Shown here: piece after piece, positions 1-10,999 of the stretch
How positions within the stretch are numbered: position 1 is the first letter of the stretch
How the letters are laid out: every line of letters begins with the position of its first letter
Origin: Opisthocomus hoazin
Lineage: Eukaryota; Chordata; Aves; Opisthocomiformes; Opisthocomidae
Assembly (NCBI RefSeq): GCF_030867145.1
Contig: NC_134418.1
Coordinates: 8,180,802 to 8,244,801 of the forward strand
DNA: 64,000 bases
Direction: 5' to 3'
The notes under the pieces: generated by a model
What the model was told of the DNA's origin: nothing
Database searches by the model: none
The model's input: only the letters and a program-made list of their open reading frames with translations
Program-made: the position numbers and the translations under genes

Positions 1-3000
1 AGGGAGGTGCAGGGAAGGGGTGCTTCACATCTCCGGTTGTGTCTGCTGGCTACGTTCACTGTGCGGACTATGCAGCATCGACAGATTCCTCCCAGCTGGA
101 GAAATAACTTCAGGATATCTTGTGAGTCCTATAACCATCACGCACCAGGTGAGACGTCTGTCGTCCAGGGAGGTGGCCAGACTAGACAAGGACAATTCAA
201 CGCCCTGACAATTCCAAGGGACACAAATGAATGTTGAACCAAGTAAGGAAAAGATCTCAGAATTTCAAAGACAGATGTTCTCAGCAACACAGAGGAGGAC
301 ACATTCTGCTTACTGGGGGGTCTCCAGCACAACCATACCTGGGTTCAGGTTTGAAAACTTTCTATGAAATACAAAACCTTACTAGTGCATAAGCAGTTCA
401 TTGTACTTGGAGAACATCACCCCTTCCTTGCTTCTTCCTTACAATGGGAAGACTTAGGACTGCCTTTTTTTCCTCAAAAATTCCTGCCATGACAAAAAGC
501 ACAAACACTAACTGCTCAGGTGCTTCTATCAGCGACTGGATGATGAACAGAAAATTCCTTCCCCATGTCTGCCATCCACGCAGCTAGCAGAGAGCTCCTG
601 AGAGCAGTAAATTAGAGAGGTAAGGAAAAAGCAGTAGGCAGGAGAGTTTCCAGGACTGTCCACACTTTGTTGGCATTCCCCGTTTATAAGCGGTGTTGAT
701 CCACAGCTAACAGGTGCCAGCTGAAGCACAAAAGCTTCAACTGGAGACAGCCACCTCCAAAAGGGTTTGGATTCATTTTTAAAGACAGATCTATTTTTTT
801 TTATTCTGGTAGATCCAAACCACAGTGAAAGATTTTGTTTCAATTTTACCAATCAAAGGTAGAATATTCTTTTCTGCAGAAACTGCATTTTCCATCAAAG
901 AAATTTTCAGATGAACATTTCTGATTGGCTATAAAATTGTTTTTAACATCCCCTGTCAGTATCAGGGTTAGTTTCTGAATATACTCAGTTTATTTTACTG
1001 TCTCTCTTAGAAGACATAAAATCCTATGCAGTTTGAAACTTCAGTAGTATTTTTACTGAATGCTGAGATTATAGCATTCAGTAAATGCTATAAATCAAAA
1101 ATAAAAAAAAAAACGCTGCCAGAGACTGAATTGTTTAAACAAGCTTTCCAAGGTCCCAGTGAATGTATCTCCAGGAGTGGACTGAGATGTCAGGTGAGCA
1201 AAAGCTACTTGATTTTGTAATTCAGGAATGACTTTTTACTCATATAAACTTAATGTAGCCCAGACAAACTCATAAAGCATTTAAACCATGTAACTGTTTA
1301 AATATTCAGTTTAATAATCTTGTTGGTGTTATGTGCAATGTCTGGAAATGCAGTACTGTATCTGGAAATCCCCTAACCAGGAGTGTGGAACACCAAAGGC
1401 CCATGCTCCCCTCTTGCTCTTTTGGAACAGTCTTCAGTTAGGGAGGTTTGAAAAAGATCACACTCTGTAAAACCACATTTTCTTTCTTCTGATGTTCCTT
1501 ATACCATTTCACATGGTTTCAGATGTGAAAACATATTTGCATAAATACATATTTAAGATCTTAGGTTTGACTCTTCTAATTCTAAAGTTGGATTCTATTG
1601 CTGGATTAAAACCTGAACATTTTGAGGCAAGCCTAATAGTAACTCACCAGACATATTTGTAGGTCAGATCTTTGTTTTCACATCATGGGACACCGATTAG
1701 ACCTTGTCTTCTTGCACACAACTAAAACTTGAGCGAGGTCTTTCTGTCACACTGAGGCCACTGAGCGAATCCATCTCACAGGAAGAATTACTGTGGAGGA
1801 ATTCTGTACCAGCCTTTGACACTGAACTGACACATGCTAAAAATAAACCCCCAAAATGATTTAAGAACTTTTACCCCAAATCATTTCAGCAATCCGGTTA
1901 CAGGATAGCAGCACCAACAGCTGTCTTGGCACGAATGCAGGGTCTGGAAGAAGTGGCTGGAGGGAGGAAGGTATTTCTGAAACCACCTTTGCCACCCAAG
2001 CCAGCTCACCAAGGACAAACGCCCGTTGTTACTCTCCAGGCGGTTTCCGAGCACACCTCGAGCTGGCCTCGGGTACCGGCTTCCAGGCACGACTGCGGAG
2101 AGCAAATCGTTAGCGACCCACAGCGCAGCTAGCACAGCAGGACATGCACTTCATTAAAGACACTGGCAGGCCAGTGTTGGCTTGATAAGGCACTGAGTGC
2201 TACTTGCTTGCCTCAACCACCGCTGCCCCATCAAAACACGTCCCTCCTGACACCGGAATCCCTCCCGTTTCTGTGGCTGCACCCAGAGCCACGGCACACC
2301 ACACCACCAAGTCCAGCACGGCAGAAAATCACTTGTTTGCTCCACCAACCCACCCAAGATGTTTGGGACTTTCCAAGGGACCGCATGCCATCTTGGCGTA
2401 TTTACCTTTCCCCGTCGCAGTTTGCAGACGTTGCTGGCATCACCGAGCTGTAAATGAGGACAACTGCTCTTCACCTCCCTGCATGCTTTTTCTGTCTGAG
2501 ACTTTCACGCTGTTCACCCATTCAGACAGGGTCCTGCGACCGGGCTCGCAGGTGGACGATCCCACCAGGCTAATGCTCGGCATGCCCACGCTGCCGGTGC
2601 GCTGCCGGAGGGGCTCTCCGAGGCCCTGGTGACTCCTCACACCTCTCCACACGTACATTTGCTGTCCCTTGCTACACGGGATGGGCACCCCAAAACCCTG
2701 CTGCTCCAAATTCAGGGTCAGCCTTGCAGGCTGAGAGTTTCCCACCTGAAACCCTGCTGGACGCCTGACCCTCGCTGGCCTGCGTCTCCTCGAACAGCAC
2801 TTCCAGCAGTGCCACCCTGCCTACAGACTGGTCAGAGTTTAATTTCTTTTTTTTCATACAAACAAGAAAACAGCTAAACGACTGCGTGCAATATCTAAGG
2901 CAGCCCACGCTCCATGCAGATGATCTGCTGTAGCCTGATCAAGGCCAAGAGAGTTACCTCGGCTGTGTCCCAAGTAAGCAAGCACTTGGGGCGTGCAGCG

Positions 3001-3640
3001 AAAGCCCTCCGCAGTAGGTGAATGCAGTGAGAAATTTCCCAGTGCAAAGCAATTCTCTGAAAAGCACGAGCTTTGAGCACACAACGTAAATCACATTTCT
3101 GAGTGCTCCTCACCCTTTACTTTTCTCATATCCTGCTGGAGAGGTACAAAAAGCTCAAGTTACAGAATCCCAGAGCTGCTGACTCACAGCAGAAATGAGC
3201 AATAACAGCAGCCCCAGCCCGCTCGTCCACAGCCTCCTCTCTGTGACCACTGCAGAAACCACAGCTTCGACGGGGTGATGAAAAGTCCAACCCAGCTGAT
3301 GTCTCATGATATTGTGAAGGTGGAAGGAAGCTTTTCTCCTCGTTGCTCTGTGCCTCAGCAATCTAGTGTGGCTGCTGGTGGATGAGCAGAGAATCACACG
3401 CAAAGCGGCTGCTAGAGCGAAGTCACAGCATTTTACCCTGGTGATGAACTTTTTCTCTCATTTCCATTTTCATTGGAATATCAATTTGCATGTATTAAAA
3501 AGCCCTTACCCTCCTCTCCAGGAAAAAAACCCACCCTGATCTAAAGAGAGAGATTGGTTTACATAAAATCCTATTAGTTTAGCTGATTGCTTCCAAAACA
3601 TTTCTGAGAAAGCCTTCCATTACCATACAAATGGTGCTGG
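1..3640. other. Non-coding region, no recognised gene
   Basis: Lies downstream of the CTBP1 transcript. GC content is raised at 1900-2800, where several overlapping frames occur on both strands; none resembles a known family and none shows exon-like splice boundaries that I trust. In mammals SPON2 lies on this side of CTBP1, but no spondin-2 coding sequence was found here. Confidence 0.6.
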
Positions 3641-3689
3641 GCCTTTTCGCAGGCTAACTGCTAGCGAGCGTAATGATGGGCAAATATTC

Positions 3690-3965
3690 ATCACGACAGC
3701 TGCTTCTGCGAGCGCGGGCGCGAGCCTGCCGCACGCCATTTCAGAAAAGAGCAAGAAATAGCTGCTCTTCTCCGCGAAGACAACGGCTACGCCAGCCGCA
3801 GCCCTCTCCCCGCACCCCCGCGGCAGCACCCCACACACACGGGGAGCACAACTCCGGGGAGCCTGTGGGTCTGTGGAAAGGGAGGAGGGGGGCAGAGAGG
3901 ATTTGGGAGAGGAGGAGGAGGCTGGCAGCCCGGCGCGAACACACGTGGGGATCACGTGCTGGACA
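3690..3965. promoter_or_regulatory. CpG-rich patch with paired E-boxes
   Basis: Locally dense CpG (gcgagcgcgggcgcgag, cgcgaagacaacggctacgc, cccgcggcagc, cccggcgcg) in otherwise CpG-poor surroundings. Two perfect CACGTG palindromes lie at 3942-3947 and 3953-3958. Could be a promoter or enhancer, for instance of a downstream minus-strand gene or a lncRNA. No TATA box or coding exon ties it to a gene. Confidence 0.35.
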
Positions 3966-4029
3966 AGAGCAGCGAGGGAGCGTGCCCACTGCCTTGGCCG
4001 AGAGCTGCATTCCTCCTCGGTGTCATCAT

Positions 4030-5561
4030 TTTCTCCTCCTCGCTGGAATAACCACGAGATCCCACAAGCTTTGCCTGGCTGATGAAACCAACAGAGCTAA
4101 CAATGCTATCATTTTATAGACCTCTATGTGAACAGCTCATGGAGGCGTCTGCATGAGGTCCGTCCCTGAGGCACAGCTCACCGGTCGCCTCTTCGGGATT
4201 GCAGGGTGCAACCTGGGCGATGCGAAAACAGCCGGGAGCGAGGACATGACCTTGGTGGTGGGCAGGAGGTTCTCCGGGTTCATAAAAGGGAAGCTCACCA
4301 CCGAAGGTCTTGCAAAGTCCGCAAAGACTTGGCCAAGTCAGGGCTTTTCAGTCACTGGGTCAAGCCGGTTCTCTGCAGCCGGGTGGGTGCTGCCCGCCCC
4401 TGTCCTGTGAGCACAGAGCGTTTCTTCAATAGTCCCCAGAGGCGCTTTCGTGAATCAGACAGCCATGAGCGTCAGGCAAGGATCCAGATCTAAAACACCA
4501 CCATAAAGTTGGAGGGGCTGATTTCAACCCTGAGGATCCCAAATCTGGGAAAAGAGTCTGCACAGAGCTTGGTTTTTTACTTTAACAACCATCGTTGCAA
4601 TCACCTTCGAGAGAACAAACATCTTCTTAGTATCAGTCACAGGGTACGAGGGGATGCAGTGACAACCTCTGTAACCACCGTAACACAGAAAGCCACAATC
4701 ATCCTCACTGGGCTTTAAGAAAAAAACGTGGGGGGGAAATCATTGACAACTAAAGATGCAGAATGAGAGAGCAGAAAAAATCCAAACATTCAGCAGCTAT
4801 TCCATATAACATTTACACATAATCTCCTCTTCTAGTAAGCCAAAATGGGAAAAAAAAAAAAATAGAGAAGAGCTACGCTACCAAGGAGATATCATCAGCC
4901 ACCGCTGAAAATAAAATAATACCTCAAGTCCCTGTGACTTTTCATCAAGGGGGTGAGTGAAGGGAACATGCGAGTCCTAAGGCTGTGCCTCGACTTCCCT
5001 GCGAGCACCCGGCAACCCCACACCATCGGCTCATGGAGAACGAGCCGAATTATCCCGTCTGGGTCCAACCAGCACTGGTGACCGGCGGCTCCTTGCTCCC
5101 AGCGTGTTTTAGGAGCGCTGCGTGGAAACCAAACGCACAGGGGGGTGGCGAGGTGCTCTTCCATCTCAAGCGTTTCAGCGACCAGCACGCACCAGCGACA
5201 CAGCACAGGCTGGGCTGTTAATCAAAGCCACCCCAACACGCAGTGTGGGGGTGTGTTTTAAAACAGCCATCCAGTCCTTTCAGCAGCTTTGTCCCCATTC
5301 CAGGAAAATTTTCCCAAAGACACCTCTTTCCTCAATTTATCATTTTCTAGAGACCTAACACATCATTTGGGGGTCAAAACGGCCCCAGAGCTGAGCAGGC
5401 GCACTCCTGCTGTTTTGATTGAGGTGACAAAGCACAGAGAGAGTATCCAACAACAGAGACTTCATCCCACCTTGCCTCAACCCTGACTCGCAGAGGAATG
5501 GGTGCATTGATGAACAGCCTTCCCAAGCAGAGAACTCCTGACCTGAGTCTGCCCCTGCATT
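4030..5561. other. Non-coding region, nothing recognised
   Basis: Mixed composition with an A run at 4850-4862. Frames of up to about 100 codons occur on both strands but overlap one another and match no family I know. Confidence 0.6.
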
Positions 5562-5742
5562 TCATAGAATCACAGGTTGGAAAAGCCCTCTAAGATCATC
5601 AAGTCCAACCATCCACCCATCACCACCATGCCTACTAAACCATGTTCCAAAGTGCCACATCTACACGTTTTTTGAACACCTCCAGGGATGGGGACTCCAC
5701 CACCTTCCTGGGCAGCCTGTTCCAATGCCTGATCAAATTTGT
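5562..5742 (-). mobile_element. CR1 retroposon fragment, 3' end
   Basis: The plus strand reads tcatagaatcacaggttgga, atcatcaagtccaacc, caccatgcctactaaaccat, acacctccagggatggggac and gggcagcctgttccaatgcc. This is the reverse complement of a CR1 3' end, so the copy is in minus orientation and about 180 bp long. It looks diverged by a few substitutions from the consensus as I recall it. Confidence 0.93.
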
Positions 5743-8200
5743 GCTGTATGAGGTAATTAATCAGTCCAGCACAACACCGTCAACACCAGCAGCAGCTCCC
5801 ATGCATGTTCACGGCCCTGCCTGCCACGGTGGGACAGCACAGGACCCACCCATCCACAAGTCAATGGCTGTTCTAGCAACTGACCCAAACTTGCTGAGAA
5901 TGTAGGACTTGGACAGATCAACCGGGCTGAGCTCAGAGCCGGGTCTCAGACCTGACACTGAAGATCAGCAGATGCAGGAGGGACTAGCAAAAAAACAACC
6001 AGTCTCCTTGCCTGCCTGCCCCCAGCCTGGCGCTCTCTGCAGCGGGGATGCGTGAACAAGGAGCAGCAGACAGGCAGCAGACAAAATAACTCTCTCTTTC
6101 CCCGCACTTCAAACCCTGTCCACGATTTTCCAGCTGCAGCCTGTCCCCAAAGCCACGAGAGGAGTAGCAGGGAGCCAAAGGGAAAAACAAAAAAGCCCTT
6201 TCTGCAGACATCAGGCCAGTCGTACATGGGGAGGGAAAACCCTGGCTGATTCGAGCCCCCTTCCCATCTGCTGCATGGAGGTGGCTGGCCGAGGCAGCGG
6301 AGCATGAGATTTGATTATAATTATTGTCTTAACGCAGAGCTGAAATTGTTCTGAGTACATGGAGCTTCTGGGAATAGGCAAGCGTCCAAAATAATCTTTG
6401 GACTGCAAACTCGGTGACGAAGAGATGGCATAAACCGACAGACACCGCAAAACCCTTCGGAGTCTACTTCCCATCGAGCAGGGTTGTCCCCGTCAGTCTG
6501 CAATTTCACCTCCAGACAGTTCCCGCTTTCGTTCCAGCCCTGCCAGACACATTGTTTTGCAACGAGGAAAAAAATACGTATATCGAGGGGCCGTAAACCA
6601 GCCCAACCCAATTAAATCAAACCCAGTGGCTGCCGGGCTGTGCTGCTCTCTGCAGCCAATTCCGATCCGGTGCCTGCCGTGCAAAACCGGTGATGCTGTG
6701 GACTGCAGCAACACAATTAGGACCAAAGCCCAAATCTATAAACGTATTTAGATGCCTAAGTGGCAGTTAGACATCTAAATATCTTCGCAGAGTGACACGC
6801 GGCTCCTGGGGCAGAAGCAAGTCTCCTTACAAAGAAGCAAACAGCTGTATTGCCGCGTATATTCCTGAGACCTCCTACACGGCTCTTTGCCTTGAGCAAC
6901 ACCTGCAGCTCAGGCTGAGAGCAGCCAAATGCGCGGGGGCACACCACCTTCTCCAGCCACTCCTCTTTTCTCTTAAACTCTGCGGGTTGGAAGCATTCAC
7001 TGCTCCCCTGCTTCTCATTACATCAGCCCGACTTCCTGGAGGCCATGCAAGGCTCTCAGTAGTTAACAGCACACGGTAAATTAGAAATAACGGGTTTGCT
7101 GGCTGGAACGGATCACGCTGGACATCCTTGGGAAATACACGCGCAGCAGTCCACATCACGAGCAGATGCTTTTTGTCTACTAGGTGGTTCCTGGTGGTGT
7201 AGCACAACTCGGTGAGCACCAGCGGGATTTTACATGGTAATTGGCCAGGGCGCACGAGGCTTAAGAGTTTTGGCTGTTGGCACCAGGGAAGCGGGATTTG
7301 GCCTCCCCCGAGTCTTGCTAATACCCAGATGCTGCAAAGGAATCTAAAGAGCTTATGCTATTCCAGGTGGGCAAAGCACTGTGTAGGGTAGGAGCTCACA
7401 TAAAGTTGATCCAGGAGAATTAGTATTTCTTCTGGCTGTTATATCCTGCCTAATTCTAACTCCTCTAGGAATTATTTCACTACAGCATCTGTACAATGAG
7501 CTATGAAATTCCTATTGCGCTGACTTGGCTACGGGTACCCCTGCAAAGGAAATTCACTTAAAACACCCTTCAGAGTAATTCAAAGTGGGAATGGAGAAGG
7601 ATAATCTGTAAGAAGGTTGCACTGGTACAGCTCTGCATTTTGAATGAAAGTGCCCCTCGGTGCCTTTATGTTAAAAGGTTTATTTTTGTGACTCACAAGT
7701 CACATTACTTGTGCATAGCCATACTCCCCTCTTCCAGCACGCTCCTTCTGAACCGCGTTTTCTCCTGGTATTTGGAAGAGCCAACGGCAATAAGAAGCGC
7801 GAAACCTCGCTGGCCTCGCCAAGTGCGAGGCAGCCTCCCTGCTGGGGAAGGTTCTAGGAAAGGACGTCTGGGACAATGGGAGCAGGTGCTGCCAATATTC
7901 AGCTCTACCCTCTCGCCAAGCGCAACGCGGTTTTGTTAATTTTGCTGCTGCTGCTGCTGTGTCAGACCTGCGAGCCCTGCCGGCAGTGCCCAGGCTCCTC
8001 TCCCAGCCAGCCCACGCCGTGCCGATGTAACCTCTGGTTCCTTGCACGTCTCTCTTACTCTGAGCGCTCGGAGAAAGCCCTGCCAGTTCATTATAAATGC
8101 TGAACATCTTAAAGATATTTTGTATCTGATGAAGCACTTCGCAAGTCTGCTCATGCAAGCATCAGGCCAGATTTCCTCATTTGGTAGGCAGAAGAAAATA
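5743..8200. other. Non-coding region with one hairpin
   Basis: No gene recognised. CAG/CTG-type short run (tgctgctgctgctg) at 7942-7956. The only structured element I see is the hairpin at 6745-6781. Confidence 0.6.
6745..6781. repeat. 15-position inverted repeat (hairpin)
   Basis: TATTTAGATG (6745-6754) pairs perfectly with CATCTAAATA (6772-6781). After one C/A mismatch, CTAA pairs with TTAG, leaving the 7-nt loop GTGGCAG. Fourteen of fifteen positions pair. It resembles the core of palindromic ancient repeats in amniotes, but I cannot assign a family. Confidence 0.7.
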
Positions 8201-9060
8201 TTTTTTGCTTAGTTCGATAAAACCATTTGGATTCATCTTTACTGATTCCACTATTGTTTTCCCTTGCTCAGCAAGATGTATATTACAGTTTGCTTAATTG
8301 TGTGTTTGATCTTTACTACTTAACCAGATCTATTTATCATTACAATGCATCAGTACATTACAAAGCTTTCAGGCACATTTATCAACATAACAAAGCTCCC
8401 GCTACAGGAGAGTCCTCCAGGGAAATAAAGCAACAACAACAAATACTTCAATGCAATTCACTTAACAGTACAAATATTTGTAATTACAAAAATCTTCAAG
8501 TGCGCTTCTTCCATAAATGGCATGTTTTACTTAAAATTGCATTTACAATGTGATAGTGCCTCCAATTTATGCAGCTGATGGCTTCCTCAAATTAAACAAA
8601 GCAGGGCCAAGCTAACCGCTTTCTTATATTTTGCCTTCTGCTAATGCGAAGGCAGAACTCAAGTTCACTGACATGCCATCGAAAATTTGGTTACACCAAA
8701 TAAAATGAGAACATTTAAAAAACACTAGTGCATGATTAATAACTGCTATAAACACATTACAGCGCGAATGCAGTGTTACAGATAGCTGCAAGCCATGTGT
8801 GAACTAAGTCTACAACAATCAATTAACCATTAATTTTAATGTCTGTTAATCATTGATTAACCCTTTATAAACAACAAATACATTACCCTTGCTGTAAACT
8901 GAGACCACCATGTTACATTACACGGCCGTTCATGTTTCTCCTGTCTACCAAAGAAAAATACATGTTGTCAATCTGTTGTAATTCCAGCACCACTTTTATA
9001 TATTTGACACTCTTGGAAAATATGCTGTTACTCCATTAGCAGGTTGTTTTCTTTGTTTTT
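8201..9060. other. AT-rich non-coding stretch, possible conserved element
   Basis: Unlike the GC-rich flanks, this is AT-rich, repeat-free and dense in TAAT-core homeodomain-type sites, especially 8815-8863. Composition and motif density suggest a candidate conserved non-coding element; conservation cannot be judged from one sequence. Confidence 0.3.
8815..8863. promoter_or_regulatory. Cluster of TAAT/HNF1-like half-sites
   Basis: Contains ATTAAC (8822-8827), CATTAAT, then GTTAAT (8845-8850) and ATTAAC (8856-8861) as inverted half-sites 5 bp apart. Classic HNF1 spacing is 1 bp, so a POU/homeodomain composite is equally possible. Confidence 0.3.
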
Positions 9061-10430
9061 GCCTCTAGCAAATTACTGCAAACTGAAGGACATCCCGGGA
9101 AGACAGCTTTTATGGCTGAAAACTGTCACATCACAAGAAAGGCCTGGGGATATTTGCTTTTCCTTATCACGCAGTGAGTCAATATTCAGACTGTCTTTGG
9201 GAAGTGCCTGACCCGGGCATTGCAGCTGCAGCTCTGCTACAGCACATGGAAACAGGACTCGGTAGCACTGGCCCTGACCTGGGCAGGCGTCCAAGGGACC
9301 ATGGTCGGCCACCTCAGCGGAGCTCTGAGCACCCCATGCTTTTTGTTCAGAACGTGGGGTAGTGCCCAGCAGCACCTTTCTGACCTCTAGCTATCCTCCC
9401 ACCTACAGCGAAGTCTCCCGCCTCCAGAGAGTGGCAATGGGAGACTCACCTTCACCAGATCCTTCACACCATTAAAATAGCCAGAACTGCTCAAAGCCAC
9501 AAGAACTAAAAATGAAATTATGAATATAAATATTACAATAGCAGCACTAAGATTCTGAAGGCAAGTACTCAAAAGTTAGCAAAATCCAGACTTCCAGTGA
9601 AACCTCAGTGTGGCCACATGAACATTATGATGCTGAAGTGACAGGCACTGTGTCGTATTTTCCATGGCATTATATATAGCCTTCCATTCAGAAGACCAAT
9701 GCTCCATTAATAAACAAGAGGTCAAAAATCTGCTTCGCATCCGCTGTTTCTGCTGAGACCTGACCTATTGCCATTGTTATTTTGCCTAATTTTAACCTGT
9801 AGACTTTAATGTCTGGTTTGCCAGAAACAGGGAGAAGCAGAAGAAATCTAATTTTGCCCGTGTTTCTCATTATTCCAGAACAGCAGATTCCCCAGCATGA
9901 TATTTCAGACCATCATTTTGGGGTGACACAAGTTCTCTGCTCTTCCAAGCAAAATCTTTGCCAAGGGAGAGGGAGAGAACCTCCCGCCAAAGGCCACTGC
10001 AGGACCTAGGTGTGCAGCAGATGACTTCCACATCCCAGCATCTATGAAGAAGAGGTGCTGCTACCCAGAAAAGGCAGGCTCAGCTGAGCGGTCGGGCGCA
10101 GGGCTGCAAGCAGTACTGTTAGGGAACAGGACAAGAAGAGCAGGACAGGCTTGGATGCATGAAAGCTGTCTGAAAGGAGCCAGCCAAGAGTGCTGCTGTC
10201 ACCGTAGAGAGGGAATTGGAAACTTCCCTGTGAGGGCCCCTGAAAGCTATTGGGAAAACAAAAAAAACCAGACCATGATGGAAATCTGTAACTCGAGACG
10301 TCTCCAGTAGGCAAAAGCACAAGGACGTATTCCACAGAGGACAAAAATCTCATACTGTCGGGACAACAAACAGTGTAATCTACGCCCTGGCTTTACAAAA
10401 TGCCTAGGGTGTCTATGTTTCCGCTCTGCT
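9061..10430. other. Non-coding region, nothing recognised
   Basis: Alternates GC-rich (9070-9380, 10040-10230) and AT-rich segments. Open frames near 100 codons on both strands overlap and have no recognisable content. Confidence 0.55.
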
Positions 10431-10900
10431 TTTTAACGAGAACTCATATTTGTGCCTGTAAAATATTTGGAGTGGGGACTATCTTCAAATATTCATTTAC
10501 ACGTTCACAAATACAAGCAAGCATTTACACAGCTTCTAGCCCGAACAGGTCCCGGGTCTCTGAGCCATCTGTAATTTAAGAAGGGAAACGACACCTGAAC
10601 TGTGATTGACAGGGGAGCCAGGACTGACACAGCTTTATGAACAGTCTCGCCAGGCTGTTTAATACATTATCCTCTTCAAACTCGGTGATACGATGGCAAA
10701 TTCTGCCGCTGACACGCTCCGGGCAGGCTTAAACCCTGAATGACCGATACATAATTAAGAACGGGAGCATTTACAGACTTTTAAAGCGAAGGTTCCCTAT
10801 GCACAGTATCTAATTATGCCGTAAGAGCTTATAATAAAAATATTATTTGCAGAAGCGGCTTAAAATGGTCGCAGGGACAGCGCAGCGCGCTGTTTTAAGG
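10431..10900. promoter_or_regulatory. Candidate conserved non-coding element
   Basis: Repeat-free stretch containing a full TALE-type PBX-MEIS/PREP site TGATTGACAG (10603-10612), a CAAATATTCATTTA octamer-like site, and TAATTAAG and TAATTATG homeodomain cores. Motif density suggests an enhancer; conservation is untested. Confidence 0.3.
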
Positions 10901-10961
10901 GGGTTATGCATAGTTTGAAGGCGACGAGGCAGCATCGTTTCGGCGCACGAAGCGGCTGCTT

Positions 10962-10975
10962 TGCCACCTAGTGGC
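10962..10975 (-). promoter_or_regulatory. CTCF-like binding motif
   Basis: The plus strand reads TGCCACCTAGTGGC. The minus strand gives CCACTAGGTGGCA, matching the CTCF core CCASYAGRKGGCR at all 13 positions. It sits between the CTBP1 3' end and the downstream intergenic region, a plausible place for an insulator. Confidence 0.45.
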
Positions 10976-10999
10976 TACCACCGCGGGACCCTGGGTAGC

